A stretch of DNA of 64,000 nucleotides from Monodelphis domestica (Eukaryota > Chordata > Mammalia > Didelphimorphia > Didelphidae), in contig NC_077230.1 in the NCBI RefSeq assembly GCF_027887165.1, positions 30,021,351 to 30,085,350 on the forward strand, given 5' to 3'. Both the position numbers and the translations under genes were made by a program. Under the pieces are notes generated by a model. That model did no database searches. It was not told where the DNA came from and saw only the letters and a list, made by a program, of their open reading frames with translations. How positions within the stretch are numbered: position 1 is the stretch's first letter; each line of letters opens with the position of its first letter. Shown here one piece after another: positions 1-11,691 of the stretch.

Positions 1-2160
1 CTTATCATTGGATTTAAAATTATTTGAATTCATATGCAAACCATATAAACTGGATGACAAGAATATCATTGTTCTCTAAAAGTTCTCTCCTTTAAGAGTC
101 AGTAGTAAATATGTTAATGTCTAGTCATGTTTCCCCCAAGAGATAATATATGTTGCATTTGCATTATGCTTAATACTTGCAAATCACAATTACACAAATT
201 AATAAATTTGCTCCCTACTGCAATATAGTTAGATAGGGCAAGATATTTATTTTATAGGGTAAATACTGGATTTTTTTCAAAGATAAAAGCAAATCATGAT
301 TTATTTCCCCACAATGATTTGATATAATCATAGAAATCTTAGAAATAACAATGATCAAAGATATTTAAACATCAAAGCAAACTGGAGACCGTTAATTTGT
401 ATTCATTAGTGACATTATGTTTTACTTAGAAAATCCCAAGATAATCAACAAAGAAAATAAGTGAGAGAACATACCTGTGCAAAGTTACAGACTACAACAC
501 AATCCCACTAAAATTAAGAGCATTTTCATATAGCAACAATAAATGTAAGAAGCAATAATAAAAAGAGAAATGTCATTGTTAAATGTTAATGTTAAAAATT
601 CATAAAATATTTTGAAGTCATTTTACCAAAGCATGATTAATAATACCTACAATGATCATATTTCAAAAAGTTCCTTAAAGAAATAAAAGAACGACAAGCA
701 ACTGGAGGTATATGCAATGATGGCTGAGACATGACAATGTAAATTCAATATGATATTGTTCCTGTACACTCATCAAATTATCAGAGGGATCCCTCTTAGA
801 ATAAAAGAAAATAATATCAAAATGCATTTAGAGAAGTGAAAGATTTATATAATAACCAAGAAAATGAGGAAAATGTAGGCATGTAAAATAATTAACATTT
901 CAAACTACATTTTAAATTAGTATTCATTAAAACTTTTTGACAGTGGTTTAAAAACAATAAAATCAATAGAATAAATTAGATAAGAAAGAATTATGAATAA
1001 GTGAATTAAAAACCCAGTGTTCAATATAACCCAAAACATAAAATGGGTAGGAAAAAAATTTATAAGAATTATTTGCCAAGAGGAAAGTAGGTTGTTATAA
1101 ATTAGGTTTAAGTCAATATTTGTTATATACACCTTAACAAAATAATAATGTATTTGTGACCTGGATAATAAAAATTATACTATCAAAATAATAAAGAAAA
1201 TTTCATAAAATATATCATATGCTATTAACAGTTATGCATTGAATTCTTAACTAGTCAAGAGACAGAAGTAATTGTAGAAGATAAACTAGATAAAGTTTAT
1301 TACATGAAACGGAAAGGTTTTTCTTAATGCAAATAAGAAGGGAATATGTTGACTGGGTCAGAAAACAAAGCTTTGTATACCCCTTTGTCTTTGCTAAGTT
1401 GGAAGTCTACCACTATGAAACATTTCCTATCATGTCAATTATTTCTTTCTTTTTTTAATTTTAGTGGCCATTCCATTTGGGGGTCTTCAACTCTAAGTAG
1501 AAATGCTTAAAATTATATTCCTCTAAATTAATAAAAATTGATTTTGTCAAGGTTTTGTCTTAAACAGAGTCAGAATTTTCATCAGAAGATTGTCATCTGG
1601 GAAAGAGGGGTGGTAGGTAACATAAAAACCAGATATAAAATTTATATTTAAATTTAGGGGAAAACTCACCCAAACATCACTTCAAGTAGAAATAATTTAT
1701 CAAATTCTTGGAATATAGTAGTCAAACCAACCAAGCTACTACAGAATAATTAGGGCCAGCAGTCATTTTAGCATGATAAGGTGATAGTTCTAAATTAGGA
1801 ATAGAAATAGGAATAAATTTTGCAAGTAAATAACTTTCAAATCAAAGCTTTTCCAGGTAAAAAGAGTATTTTTGTGATGCCTTTTGGAGACTTTATAATT
1901 CTGTCCAAAAAGACCTAGGGCTTGTTTCTTAAAGAAACTGCAACATATTGTAGAAGAGAGCCAGGATCCCAGAATCCAATGCCATGCTTATTTTCCAGTC
2001 ACAAAATCTTAATTCTACTTATGATATCTGATGTATAATGTCAAAAATAAATGCATACATGGCTGTTTTGAGGATTATTTCATTGATGGGGTAATATCAC
2101 CATATTTTCTCAACTGAACATTATTTTCCAAGTGACTTTATTTTTGTTTAAGATTTATAG
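1..2160. other. AT-rich intergenic DNA, nothing recognised
   Basis: Very AT-rich unique-looking sequence. The only open frames are short and AT-driven. I see no motif, RNA gene or repeat family that I can name here, although an old diverged repeat could be missed by eye. Confidence 0.5.
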
Positions 2161-2164
2161 CTTA

Positions 2165-3160
2165 TAGTCATTCCCCAATTGATAAAAATGGGCAAGGGTC
2201 ATGCATAGGCAATTTTCAGCTAAAGAAATCAAAACTATCAATAAACACATAAAAATGTTCTAAATCTCATATAATCAGAGAAATGCAAATCAAAACACCT
2301 CATACCTAGCAGATTGGCTAACATGACAGCAAAGGAAAGTAATAAATGTTGGAGTGGATGTGGCAAAGTTGGAACATTAATCCATTGCTGGTGGAATTGT
2401 GAATTGACCCAACCATTCTGGAGGGCAATTTGGAATTATGTCCAAAGGGTGCTAAAAGACTGCCTACCCTTTGATCCAGCCATAGCACTGCTGGGTTTGT
2501 ACCCCAAAGAGATAATAAGGGAAAAGACTTGTACAAGAATATTCATAAAAACAACTGGAAAATGAGAGGATGCCCTTCAATTGGGAAATGACTGAACAAA
2601 CTGTGGTATCTGTTGGTGATGGGATACTATTTGTGCTCAAAGAAACACTGAACTGGAGGAATTCCATGTGAACTGGAATGACCTCCACGAATTGAAGCAG
2701 AATGAAAGGAGCAGAACCAGGAGAACATTGTATGCAGAGATGGATACATTGTGGAACAATCAAATGTAATGGACTTCTCTATTAGTAGCAATGCAATGAT
2801 CCAGAACAATTCTGAAGGACTTATGAGAAATAACACTATCAACATTCAGAGGATGATCTGTGGGAGTAGGAACACAGAAAACAAAACAAACAAACAAACA
2901 AAAAAAAAACCTGCTTGATCACCTATGTGAATGGGGATATGATTGGGGTTATAAACCCTAAATGATCACCCTAGTGCAAATATAAATAATATGGAAATAG
3001 TCTTGACCAATGACACATGTAAAACCCCAGTGGAATTGTGCATCAGCTATGAGAATGGGTTAGGGAGAGGGGAGGGAAAGAACATGATTTTTTTAATCCT
3101 GGAAAAATACTCTAAATTAATCAATTAAATAAAATAAAACAAAATTAAATTAAAAGATTT
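2165..3160 (+). mobile_element. 5'-truncated L1, 3' end of ORF2 plus 3'UTR
   Basis: The stretch 2314-2565 reads as the C-terminal part of L1 ORF2p, with the cysteine-rich segment containing [12 protein letters not shown] and then [13 protein letters not shown]. The same peptide recurs in the full-length L1 at 45.5-52.6 kb, where it reads [16 protein letters not shown] recognisable marsupial L1 3'UTR follows, running through a GGGGAGGGAAAGAACATG-type segment to an A-rich end near 3150. The 5' edge near 2165 is where similarity to ORF2 (CATTCCCCAATTGATAAA) begins. The ORF2 frame is not open upstream of 2314. An A-rich CAAA-type run at about 2880-2911 lies inside the 3'UTR. It is a dead copy created by incomplete reverse transcription, as is usual for LINEs. 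Confidence 0.85.
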
Positions 3161-3424
3161 ATGGTTTATATAAAGAAATACTTTCCTCGTTTGGTATAGA
3201 ATAGATAAAAAGATTTTGCATGTGATCAAATGTATTTTGTAGCCTAAGATTACTATATTATATGTTTTAGCATGCTATTTATAATGTAGTATATCATAGG
3301 CTATTTTAATAAATTTTCCAGAGGACAATGTTGTCATGAAGTAAAACATTTTACAATTAACATAAATAAATGATATTCTCTCCATACATATGTATATGTA
3401 CATATACATATATAGAAATCTTAG

Positions 3425-3800
3425 TCTGGAAATTGAAGAAATGTCCATTGGTTAAGGAATAGCTAAACAAGTTGTAGCATATGTTTATGATGGACTATTA
3501 CTGTGCCATAGGAAATGACTAAAGGGCTATTTTTCTTTTTTAACATAGAAAGACCCACATGAAATTTCAAGGAGTGAAATGAGTAGAAATAAAAGAACAT
3601 TATATACAACAAGAGAAATATTGTTTGGAGGATGATTTATATATGTCTACCTCCAAAAGAAGAACTAGTAAACAGAAATAAGTGAGACACAGTTTTATAT
3701 ACATCTTTTTGTCAAACTAGGGGCTTCTTTAGTGGGAGGCGGGGAAAGAATTAACTAGGTATTTTAATGTACCAAATTAATTAATTAATTAATTTAATCT
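3425..3800 (+). mobile_element. Old diverged L1 3' end fragment
   Basis: The run from about 3432 (AAATGTCCATTGGTTAAGGAATAGCT) matches, with many changes, the marsupial L1 pattern 'cccatcaattggggaatggctgaac', followed by tracts for 'ggaaatga' and 'agacccacatgaa' typical of the L1 3' region. It is more diverged than the neighbouring copy at 2.2-3.2 kb, so probably an older insertion in the same orientation. No coding frame survives. Confidence 0.6.
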
Positions 3801-4182
3801 GCTTTATTAAAAATTAAGATCTTTGTGTATATCACATAGATAATTGTGTAAAAGAACTTTGAAATATATATAAATATATATTAATGCCAGATGATGAGCA
3901 AAATTACTGATGCTGTAGACAATCTGCAACTTGAGATGTATTAAAGGAAACAATAGGCTAATACATTATAAATATATTCACTATCTAATTATTTTTAAAT
4001 ATATTAGAGAATGACAGAATTCTGGAGTAGGAAGAGTTAGCCAACTCATACCTGAGAAAGAATTCTCACCCAGCCTATGTCTTCCAAAGCATCCATTCCA
4101 CTTTGGACATCAATCAGTAGAATTTTCATTGTAGGAAAAATGAATATAACTCTTCAAAAATCTGCCTTCTTCACACCTGTAG

Positions 4183-4563
4183 AATGAGGAAGGAAGGAAG
4201 GAGGAAGGAGGGAAGGAAGGAAGGAAGGAAGGAAGGAAGGAAGGAAGGAAGGAAGGAAGGAAGGAAGGAAGGAAGGAAGGAAGGAAGGAAGGAAGGAAGG
4301 AAGGAAGGAAGGAGGAGGAAAGGAGAGGGAAGGGACAAAGGGAGGAAGGAAGGGAAAAGGAAGGGAGGAAGGAAGAGAAAAAAGAAGGGAAGAAGGGAGG
4401 GTGGAGAGAGGGGAGGAGGGAGGGATGAGGGAGGAAGGAAGGGAGGTAGGGAGGGTAAAAGGAAGGAAGGAAGGAAGGAAGGAAGGAAGGAAGGAAGGAA
4501 GGAAGGAAGGAAGGAAGGAAGGAAGGAAGGAAGGAAGGAAGGAAAGAAAGAAGGAAGGAAATA
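4183..4563 (+). repeat. (GGAA)n purine microsatellite, two long blocks
   Basis: A nearly pure GGAA/AAGG tetranucleotide array fills about 4183-4312, then an interrupted purine stretch of GGGA and GGAG variants runs to about 4460, then a second pure array to about 4563. The whole tract has almost no pyrimidine on this strand. Its long open frames in both directions (Arg-Lys-Glu-Gly on one strand, Leu-Pro-Ser-Phe on the other) are a by-product of the repeat and not genes. Such tracts can fold into triplexes and carry many ETS-type GGAA core sites. Confidence 0.97.
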
Positions 4564-4599
4564 AGCATTTATTTTTTTTTCTTGTGATAGCAAACCTTT

Positions 4600-5050
4600 T
4601 AGAAACATTGCTGAGCCCCACCCCACTCCACCTCCAGAGACCAAATACCATGCCCAACCATCCCCCCACCTCACCCCCTGGTGCCCCCACTCACCCCAGA
4701 CAGAGGAGGGAGGAAGCACTTCTAGTGGGCTACTGGGCAGAGGGGCATGTGATAAGAGTCCTGTGTGGAGAAGGGGATGAAAGTGGCCCCAGCACACTGC
4801 TTCCCTCCAGCTCTATGCCACTGTGAGCTGTGCTCCTCTCAATCCTAGCTCCTCTCCAACCCCACCATGGGAATCACCTTCACCACAGACTCAATAGAAT
4901 GACATCTGGGGAGGGAGGAAGCACTTCCATTAGGCTGTTGGGCAGAGATACCAGTGAAATGAGATATATCCTCAGGTGTATGGGGAGGGAGAGGGAAATG
5001 CATGGAGAGGTTCTAGTAATGAGTAGTGTCCACAGAGAGGGCTCTGCATG
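4600..5050. other. GC-richer non-coding stretch beside the microsatellite
   Basis: Locally richer in C and G, with repeated motifs such as GAGGGAGGAAGCACTTC at about 4706 and again near 4913, each followed by a GGGC-AGAG segment. This suggests a diverged internal duplication of roughly 200 bp. Short open frames occur on both strands but none resembles a known protein. Family unknown. Confidence 0.4.
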
Positions 5051-5054
5051 ACCT

Positions 5055-5470
5055 TATTGGCATGTGAGCTTTAGGTTTAACATCACTGCTCTATTTCATG
5101 CATTGTGCTAACAGATGGGTATATAAACAGAAGCAAGAATAAAGACACCCCCTTCCCTCACTGAACCTACATTCTAATGGGCAGTGTACATAAAAGATAA
5201 GCTGAAAATTGGAAGGGGGTTGTGTATAGGTTGGGGAGGAAAATGAAGGTACCTTGTACAAAAGATTAGAAACAGGACCTAAAGGAAAATTATGGCAGGC
5301 TAACCTGAGTCCTTAAACAAAATGAAGGCTTTTTGCATAACTCAACAGTGGAAGAAGGGGGTCAGAAATTGTGCAGGGACATTCCATAGTGAGCAGACCA
5401 CAGTGATGACAGGATATTTACAGAGAGAGGTGATCCAGGAAGTCCTTAATGAGATTGTTGTAGAAACATG
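5055..5470 (+). repeat. SINE-like interspersed repeat (head shared with other copies here)
   Basis: Carries the pattern 'gcattgtgcta ... acaaaga ... cccttccctcactgaacctacattctaatgggcag', which recurs in diverged form at 17.5, 20.7, 21.1 and 42.5 kb. I recognise it as a common marsupial MIR/L2-like interspersed repeat but cannot assign the subfamily. The body beyond about 5200 is less certain. Confidence 0.55.
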
Positions 5471-5479
5471 ATTCTGAAA

Positions 5480-6035
5480 TCAGAAAATCATGAACATGAT
5501 AAGGAGAAAATGTTCTTGAGTTTTGCCTATACCAAAAAATCTGATTTGCCTAAAAAGAAATTATTTTAGAGGAAATCAACATTTTCTTAGACACAGCCTA
5601 ATGTGCCAATTATTGTACTTTTATCAAATATACATTCAATAGTTTAATTATTGTTGTTATATTTTAAAACCCAACTAAAAATCATCCTGAAACTATTCAA
5701 GAATGATGCTCCAAGGAAAACAAATAGATGAAAAAATAAAGGTCTGCAAGATTTTATAATGAATTATTCTAAACATCAATGACAGTGGAACCATAACATT
5801 AAGACCCTAATATTCAAACCTTTAAAAGAGGCATAATTTTACTTTTGTAAAGAGGCAGAAATAGAATTAAAAGTAATTTGTTAAAATTAAATTTAATTAA
5901 AAGAGGTAGGACAGGGATAGGAAGAAGAGTTAGACTAAAGCAAGTACACAGAAAGATGTTTTACTAGAATCGCATGCTTTTTTAGAATATTTAGGCATTA
6001 ATTTTTAAATACCCAAAGGGGAGAGGAATTAAAAA
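5480..6035. other. AT-rich DNA, nothing recognised
   Basis: Unique-looking, AT-rich, without an open frame of interest or a repeat signature that I can name. Confidence 0.45.
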
Positions 6036-6039
6036 CTTT

Positions 6040-7760
6040 AGAGAAGAAAAAATTTGATTTTTTTGTTACAGAAAAAAACTACTAAGATTATTAACTACTG
6101 ATCCAAATGCTTACTTATTTATCTATCCATCTGTATGAAATGATTTATGAGAAAATCCTACATCCATTGAGTGTTATCTTTATTGAAAATATGGAAAGGC
6201 AATTGATAGATTTTCATAAGTAATATTCCTTAGCAGACTATAATTTTATAACTAAAGAGACTAAAAGATAGAAGATGTCATTATACTTACTATTTATTGC
6301 CTGCAAAAAGGCACTTGATTCAGTATAACAAGATGCCACCTTTCAATCTTCTCCAATAATAGATGTTAAAATTATACAAGATTCCATGAAATATGTTGCA
6401 AGGAGAGAGTTTTGAACTTTTGATTATTAATATCCTGAGAGGCATAAAGCAGAGTGACATGGGCTAACCAATGGAAGATAACTAGCACAGATTCCAAGTT
6501 GAGAAGATAATTGCTTCAGGTGTGATACTCTCATGTATTGATGTTTGTGATGATTTTTCAAGGCTTGGAATATTTTAGAACTCCTAAATGAGGTCAGAAT
6601 CATAATCTATAAAAAGAGATAGGACTAACTCCCTTCATAGGAAGTAAAAATGAAAGAATATAATTAGTTTGATGAAAAGAAAAATATAATTCAAGTGGAT
6701 GGCAAATTGGTTAATATACTTAGCATTTATAAAGCACCTACTGTGAACCAGGCCCTGTGATAAATGCTTTATTTATGATTATTAACATGTTTGATCTTCA
6801 CAACCCTGAGTGATAGGTGTTATTGTTATTTTCATTTTTGATTTGAGGAAAATGAGGCAAACAGTGGTTAAGTGACCTGCCCAAGATGTCATAACTATTA
6901 ATTAATGTATCTGAGGCTAAATTTGAACTCAGGTTTTTGTAGTATTCTATTGTCACCTAAGTGCCATTAGGTGTAAAAATTAAGCATTACAAGAACAGAA
7001 GAGCATCTTCAAAAGCAGATCAAGATCATGGGGACTATGGTACATTCATAACAAATGGCTTGAAAATCTCATTCCTATTATTAGCAAAAGTTAAAAAATA
7101 TTCCAAGGGCTTAATTAAGCAAAATACCCAGGAGATAATGACTTTATCTGAACTTTTTTCCTTCAAGTATTGGAGAAGGGATCAGAAGAGCCACTACAAA
7201 TGGACAATGAGTTGGACCCAGAATTTAACAGGAGGAAGAAATGAAAGGTTTGGATTCCTTCTGGGAAACTGGTCAGTGCTTTTAATGGCTCCAAGATTCT
7301 CTATAAAATGAAAGTTTATCAAAATTATTTAGGTAATGCAATACAACTCTGAGTCATGGAAGTAGAAAACTCCAGATTATAAACAATTAAAGTTAGAGGT
7401 TACTCAAAAAGTAGAGGAGGGGTGGATGAGTAGACTAGGATACATTTCCAAGCAAATTTTGTATAAGAAAAACAACATAAAGGATATCCTCAGGGAATTA
7501 AATGTACAGAAAAGAATGGCAATTAGTTAAGTTTAAAATTGGGGAAAACTGAAATACAGCCCAGATAGTTCATCAGTAAGCCTGAAATGTCCAGAGCATT
7601 GGAAGAATGAAATTAGCATGCTGGGTGGACCAATCTTTACCAATAATAAAAGTCTATCAACAGGAATTACCCAAGAGGACATAAATGATTTTCAATCTGC
7701 ATCTTCAGATAGAACATACCAAGTAATATAATAAGGGATCCAGTAAAATAGCAAGGATGA
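6040..7760 (+). mobile_element. Decayed RTE-type LINE, reverse transcriptase remnant
   Basis: Conceptual reading in changing frames gives scraps typical of RTE-clade reverse transcriptase. Around 6290 there is a 'CKKALDSV' segment (motif usually YKKAFDSV), and around 6440 'ILRGIKQSDMG' (usually RGVRQGDT). Around 7370-7500 there are C-terminal pieces such as 'YKKNNIKDILRELNVQKRMA'. Many stops and frame changes separate them. The SINE at about 6700-6965 sits inside. The open frame at 6961-7311 falls in this remnant and is not independently recognisable. The assignment rests on short motifs, so the clade is probable rather than certain and the exact ends are approximate. Confidence 0.5.
6700..6968 (+). 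mobile_element. MIR/L2-like SINE inserted in the RTE remnant
   Basis: Reads as a diverged copy of the marsupial SINE with 'cagcatttataaagcacctactgtg', then 'gaggaaaatgaggcaaacagtggttaagtgacctgcccaagatgtcat', 'ctgaggctaaatttgaactcaggt' and a closing '...cacctaagtgcc'. The order of these blocks matches the family. It interrupts the LINE remnant and is therefore younger than it. Confidence 0.75.
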
Positions 7761-7889
7761 TACATTTAATATGATCCACAGCCTTAGGTTTCTTAAAATC
7801 ATATGCATCGATCTCAGATCAGTTCACACCCACTGCTTATTATTAAAATTGTCTAATTTTCTAGCTTTTATTTATATTGTTTATATGAT

Positions 7890-8095
7890 TGTACAATTTT
7901 AGAGTTGGAAGGGAACTCCTTCAGGGCAAGCATTTTTGTTTGTTTATTTTTTTGGTTTTGGTTTTGACATTTTGGAATAATCATAAGTTCCCAGACCTAA
8001 TGCTCATCTATTCCAGCCTTTCATCTTTACAGATGAAGAAATGGAAATCTGTTTATGACAAAATTTGAATTCAGTTCCTCTTCCCCATCCCAATA
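7890..8095 (+). mobile_element. MIR-like SINE fragment
   Basis: Begins with 'tttagagttggaagggaactcc' and continues with 'catctttacagatgaagaaatggaaa', the typical order of an old mammalian MIR-type SINE. A T-rich and G-rich run has expanded in the middle. Diverged and non-functional. Confidence 0.55.
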
Positions 8096-8099
8096 CATT

Positions 8100-9070
8100 G
8101 TAGCTAGTCAGTAATCAATAGACTAAATATGATTTTTGTCTTTTCTGACTCAATTTCCAAAGTAATTTACAAGAAGTTATTTTGAAACTCTTCAATATTT
8201 TTATAATTTTTTCTTGGAATATCAACAGAAATGCTTTGAAAAGAAAAAAATATTCTTCACAGTGACACAAATTTCATCTACATTTATAGATACTAAATAT
8301 AAAATTCATCCTGTAAGTTAAGCCTATCCATGTGACAACAATTAAATTTGTTTTTAACTTTCTCTTTTTCTTTTCTTTAGCATTAGAAACAAATATATCC
8401 AGATGTAGGACGTTTAGCCAAAAGGTGCTAATGGCACAATTTCCCTAAAACTTTTCTGACCCCTTTTCCTTTGTTTTCTTCTTCAACCCCTGAAGCAAAA
8501 TGTTCAGAGAAAGTAAATATCTGTGGGGTGTTTTGCTTAATTAAGCCACTGGTGTTTTTTTAATGGTTGTCTATAATTGGAATGGGATTTGTAAGTCACC
8601 AGTTATGAATACACCATGGCCCAAATGATCTTGATCTCCTACTGCATATGTTCTTCATGGAATGGTACATTTTCACACATGGTATGAACTGAAGAAACTA
8701 AAGAGGTGGAAGGCTAGGAAAATACAAAGTTTCAAATTGCCTGAGGAATTAAATGTGACAATTAGAGAAAAAGGAAACATGCACCTAGAATATAAAAGAT
8801 GACAACTTCCAGTTATACATAATTCCATTCTTATGGGAAAAATGTATCTTCCAGTCACACTTGAAACACATTTGCCTCTAACTGTATTTTCTGCTATCAT
8901 CCAGAGAGAGAGTAAGAGAGATGACTAATGGTCACATTGATCCATTTGAGCTTTACACTGCTATCAATGGGAACCTCTGCATAAAAATTGACAGTACATA
9001 AAATGTATATCCAAAAATGGATTTCTCTAATTATTCTCTAATATAAAAAATACCATGGAAGAAGTTATAA
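8100..9070. other. Unique AT-rich DNA
   Basis: No recognisable gene. The open frame on the minus strand at 8673-8900 has no resemblance to a known protein and lacks any supporting feature. Confidence 0.45.
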
Positions 9071-9074
9071 CAAT

Positions 9075-9165
9075 GCTTGGCCTTCAATTTTCTCATCTGC
9101 TCAATAAGGAACTTTGACTAGAAACTCTCTAAGGTTCTTTAAAGCTCTCATATTCTGTAAGTATC
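9075..9165 (+). mobile_element. MIR-like 3' fragment
   Basis: 'cttggccttcaattttctcatctgctcaataaggaactttgactagaaactctctaaggttctttaaagctct' follows the MIR tail pattern of 'cctcatctgtaaaatgaggaggttggactagatgacctctaaggtcc'. Confidence 0.55.
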
Positions 9166-9769
9166 TGATGGTACAAAACAGATTACTTCATGGCTTTTAA
9201 ATGTAACATCTTTGAACTGTATCAGAGAGCTTTCTAGGATGTGCTGAGCTATTTATCAAATACATTGGCATAGTTTCTATTGATCATACCTTTTATTCCA
9301 TATTCTAGTTTGGCCAAATCATATAATAAACCTACTTAGTAATCTGAAACCATGCAGCATAATATGATTTACAGTGATATACCTGCAAATATCTCTAAAT
9401 GGAGAACAAAAAAGTCAGCAGAATTTCTCTTATTAATGAAAGGATGCAGCAGAGTATGCATTATCTCTGAAATTTCTGTGGGATGGGGAATAAAAGAGCA
9501 ACATCTACTTAACTGGCATATGTGATGAGATAAGTTCTAAGTCTTCAAACATTTTCTAAGAGATGATGCAATCAGACCTATTTTATTGCTTTGTAGGAAG
9601 AGCAGTAGCAGTACACCTTTTGGCTGATATAGAATCCCATTTGAGTGTGGTTGAGAGCAGGATGTATCCCTACAGCAGAAACAGCTACCCCCTAAGTATG
9701 TACAGATCGGTATGAGATTGGCATTAATTGGAGAGGCTGCTTGATCTTGCTTACTTTTGTTTTTATTCT

Positions 9770-10372
9770 AGTTTTTAATTTATTTGAAATTTTTTATTTA
9801 ATTAATTAATTTAGAATATTTTTCCAGGGTTACAAGATTCATGTTCTTTCCCTCCCCTCTCCCCCAAACCTCTCCTGTAGTCGACACACAATTCCACTGG
9901 GGTTTACATGTGTCACTGATCAAAATCTATTTCCATATTATTGATATTTGCACTAGGGTGATTGTTTAGAGTCTATGTCCCCAATCATATCCCCATTAAC
10001 CCATGTGATCAAGCAGCTGTTTTTCTTCTGCCTTTCTGCTCCCACAGTTTTTCCTCTGGATGTGGATAGTGTTCTTTCTCATAAATCCCACAGAATTGTC
10101 CTGGGCCATTGCATTGCTGCTAGTAGAGAAGTCCATTACATTTGATTGTGCCACAGTGTATCAGTCTCTGTATATAATGTTCTCCTGATTCTGCTCCTTT
10201 CACTCTGCATCAATTCCTGGAAGTTGTTTCAGTTCCCATGGAATTCCTCCACTTTATTATTCCTTTGAGCACAATAGTATTCTATCACCAACATATACCA
10301 CGATTTGTTCAGCCATTCCCCAATTGAAGAACCCTTATTTACCAATTTTTTTTGCCACCACAAAGAGCCCTT
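9770..10372 (-). mobile_element. 5'-truncated L1 3' end
   Basis: Read on the minus strand, it runs from an ORF2 C-terminal edge near 10370 (the segment complementary to CATTCCCCAATTGAAG) through the L1 3'UTR to an A-rich end near 9770. The 3'UTR parallels the copies at 2.2-3.2 kb and 41.0 kb, including the GGTTACA, 'ccctcccctctccccc' and 'ccactggggtttacatgtgtca' blocks seen here in complement. Retains no coding frame. Confidence 0.85.
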
Positions 10373-11008
10373 GCTTACTTTTAGAGTCTTATCATATCCC
10401 CTTTATAGGTATTCATATGGTAAAACTGTTTTTCTTCAGTGGCTGCAAACATTTGCTCTGATTTGCTTGCTCAATTTTTCCACTCCATTTTGGTGAGGCG
10501 ATTGAAACAAATCACACACCTTAAATATTATTGCCATATTTGCCAGACTGAAAGAAATATGAAGATATCACCGTGCATTTTTAGAGTTGAGTTGCCACTT
10601 CATAGCCAACTACTTACACTTATTGTAACAACACAATCATTACTCAGAGCTCCCCAAGATTTCTGGAAAAGTTTGTCTCTATTAATTTCTGAAAGAAAAA
10701 CTGACTTGATTCTACAGTTATAATTACCTATGCTTACTTTACAGTTTTGCCGGAAATATATACACAAAAATGTTATTTTCATGGGTATAAATAACTGATA
10801 TGAGTCAATAAGATAGTGTGCTCAAATCCTGCCCTCTGAGATATACTGTCTATATAACTCTAAATTTTTCAGGTCTCTATAGGCAAACTTTTAAGATTTT
10901 AAGTTGATAAGAAATTGCCAGTCTTCTTTGATAAAGATTCCATTACTAAGGAATTCCCTGTATTAAAGAAGCAACAGTCCCAGTCTCTGTCTGTAAATGG
11001 TTGATAAA
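10373..11008. other. Unique AT-rich DNA
   Basis: Short open frames at 10305-10496 and 10439-10723 (+) and 10600-10782 (-) have no recognisable domains. I see no repeat signature. Confidence 0.4.
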
Positions 11009-11023
11009 AAAAACATGTTGGAG

Positions 11024-11219
11024 GGGGCATCGAGGTGGCTCAGAGGATTGAAAGCCAGGCCTAGAAACCTAGATTCAAATCTTACCTCAGACAATTCCTA
11101 GCTGTGTGACCTGGGGCAAGGCACTTAATTCCCATTGCTTAAGCCCTTACTTCTCTTCTGCCTTGGAACAAAAACACAGTCTTTATTCTAAGATGGAAGG
11201 GAAGTGTGTTTTATTTTTT
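11024..11219 (+). mobile_element. SINE1-type tRNA-derived SINE with target duplication
   Basis: Typical opossum SINE1 order: 'gaggtggctcagaggattgaaagccaggcctaga', an RNA polymerase III B-box-like 'GATTCAAATC', 'agctgtgtgacctggggcaaggcacttaat', 'ctcttctgccttggaac' and 'attctaagatggaaggg'. It is flanked by an imperfect direct repeat of about 14 bp (AAAACATGTTGGAG at 11010-11023, AAAACATATTAGAG at 11220-11233), the footprint of LINE-mediated insertion. It ends in a T-rich and A-rich tail. Full length, moderately diverged. Confidence 0.85.
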
Positions 11220-11233
11220 AAAACATATTAGAG

Positions 11234-11690
11234 AGGAAATGTCTATAATATAATTTACCATCTTCATTAAACAAAAAGTAGAGCTAGATATGGACTTATT
11301 TCCTAGACCAATAACTTTAAAAGTCAGCTATTAGTGGAGAAATCTATATGTGGAAAGGGGATTCCAGACAAGGGTTTGTTATGTGGTTTGTTTCTTGCAC
11401 CTTATTGCACCAGTTTGGGACTGGTCCCTAAACTACTTTTTTTTTCCAAAATAGGTACCTTTTTTCCCCCCAATATAAGTATCAACTCTCTGCCTATCCT
11501 TTTGTGAAAGCAAGAGATTAGTAGGAAAATTTAAGGGTTAGATTTTAGTACAAATACCTCATAACTCTGTAGGTAATCTCCAGGGTCCTATTAGGAATAG
11601 GAGAATAGGGCCTTGATTGTGGACTTGTGAGAAAAGTCCTTTAACCAATACAGATTGACTCTAGCAATTTATAGACTTAGTGATGTAAGG
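11234..11690. other. Unique AT-rich DNA
   Basis: Nothing recognised between the SINE and the small hAT-type element. Confidence 0.4.
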
Positions 11691-11691
11691 C

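Noticed and set aside
4110-4826. Long open frames through the GGAA tract on both strands
   Set aside because: Pure repeat translations (Leu-Pro-Ser-Phe and Arg-Lys-Glu-Gly); no gene context.
11024-11219. Possible tRNA gene from box-like sequences
   Set aside because: The box-like motifs belong to a tRNA-derived SINE; no cloverleaf is kept.
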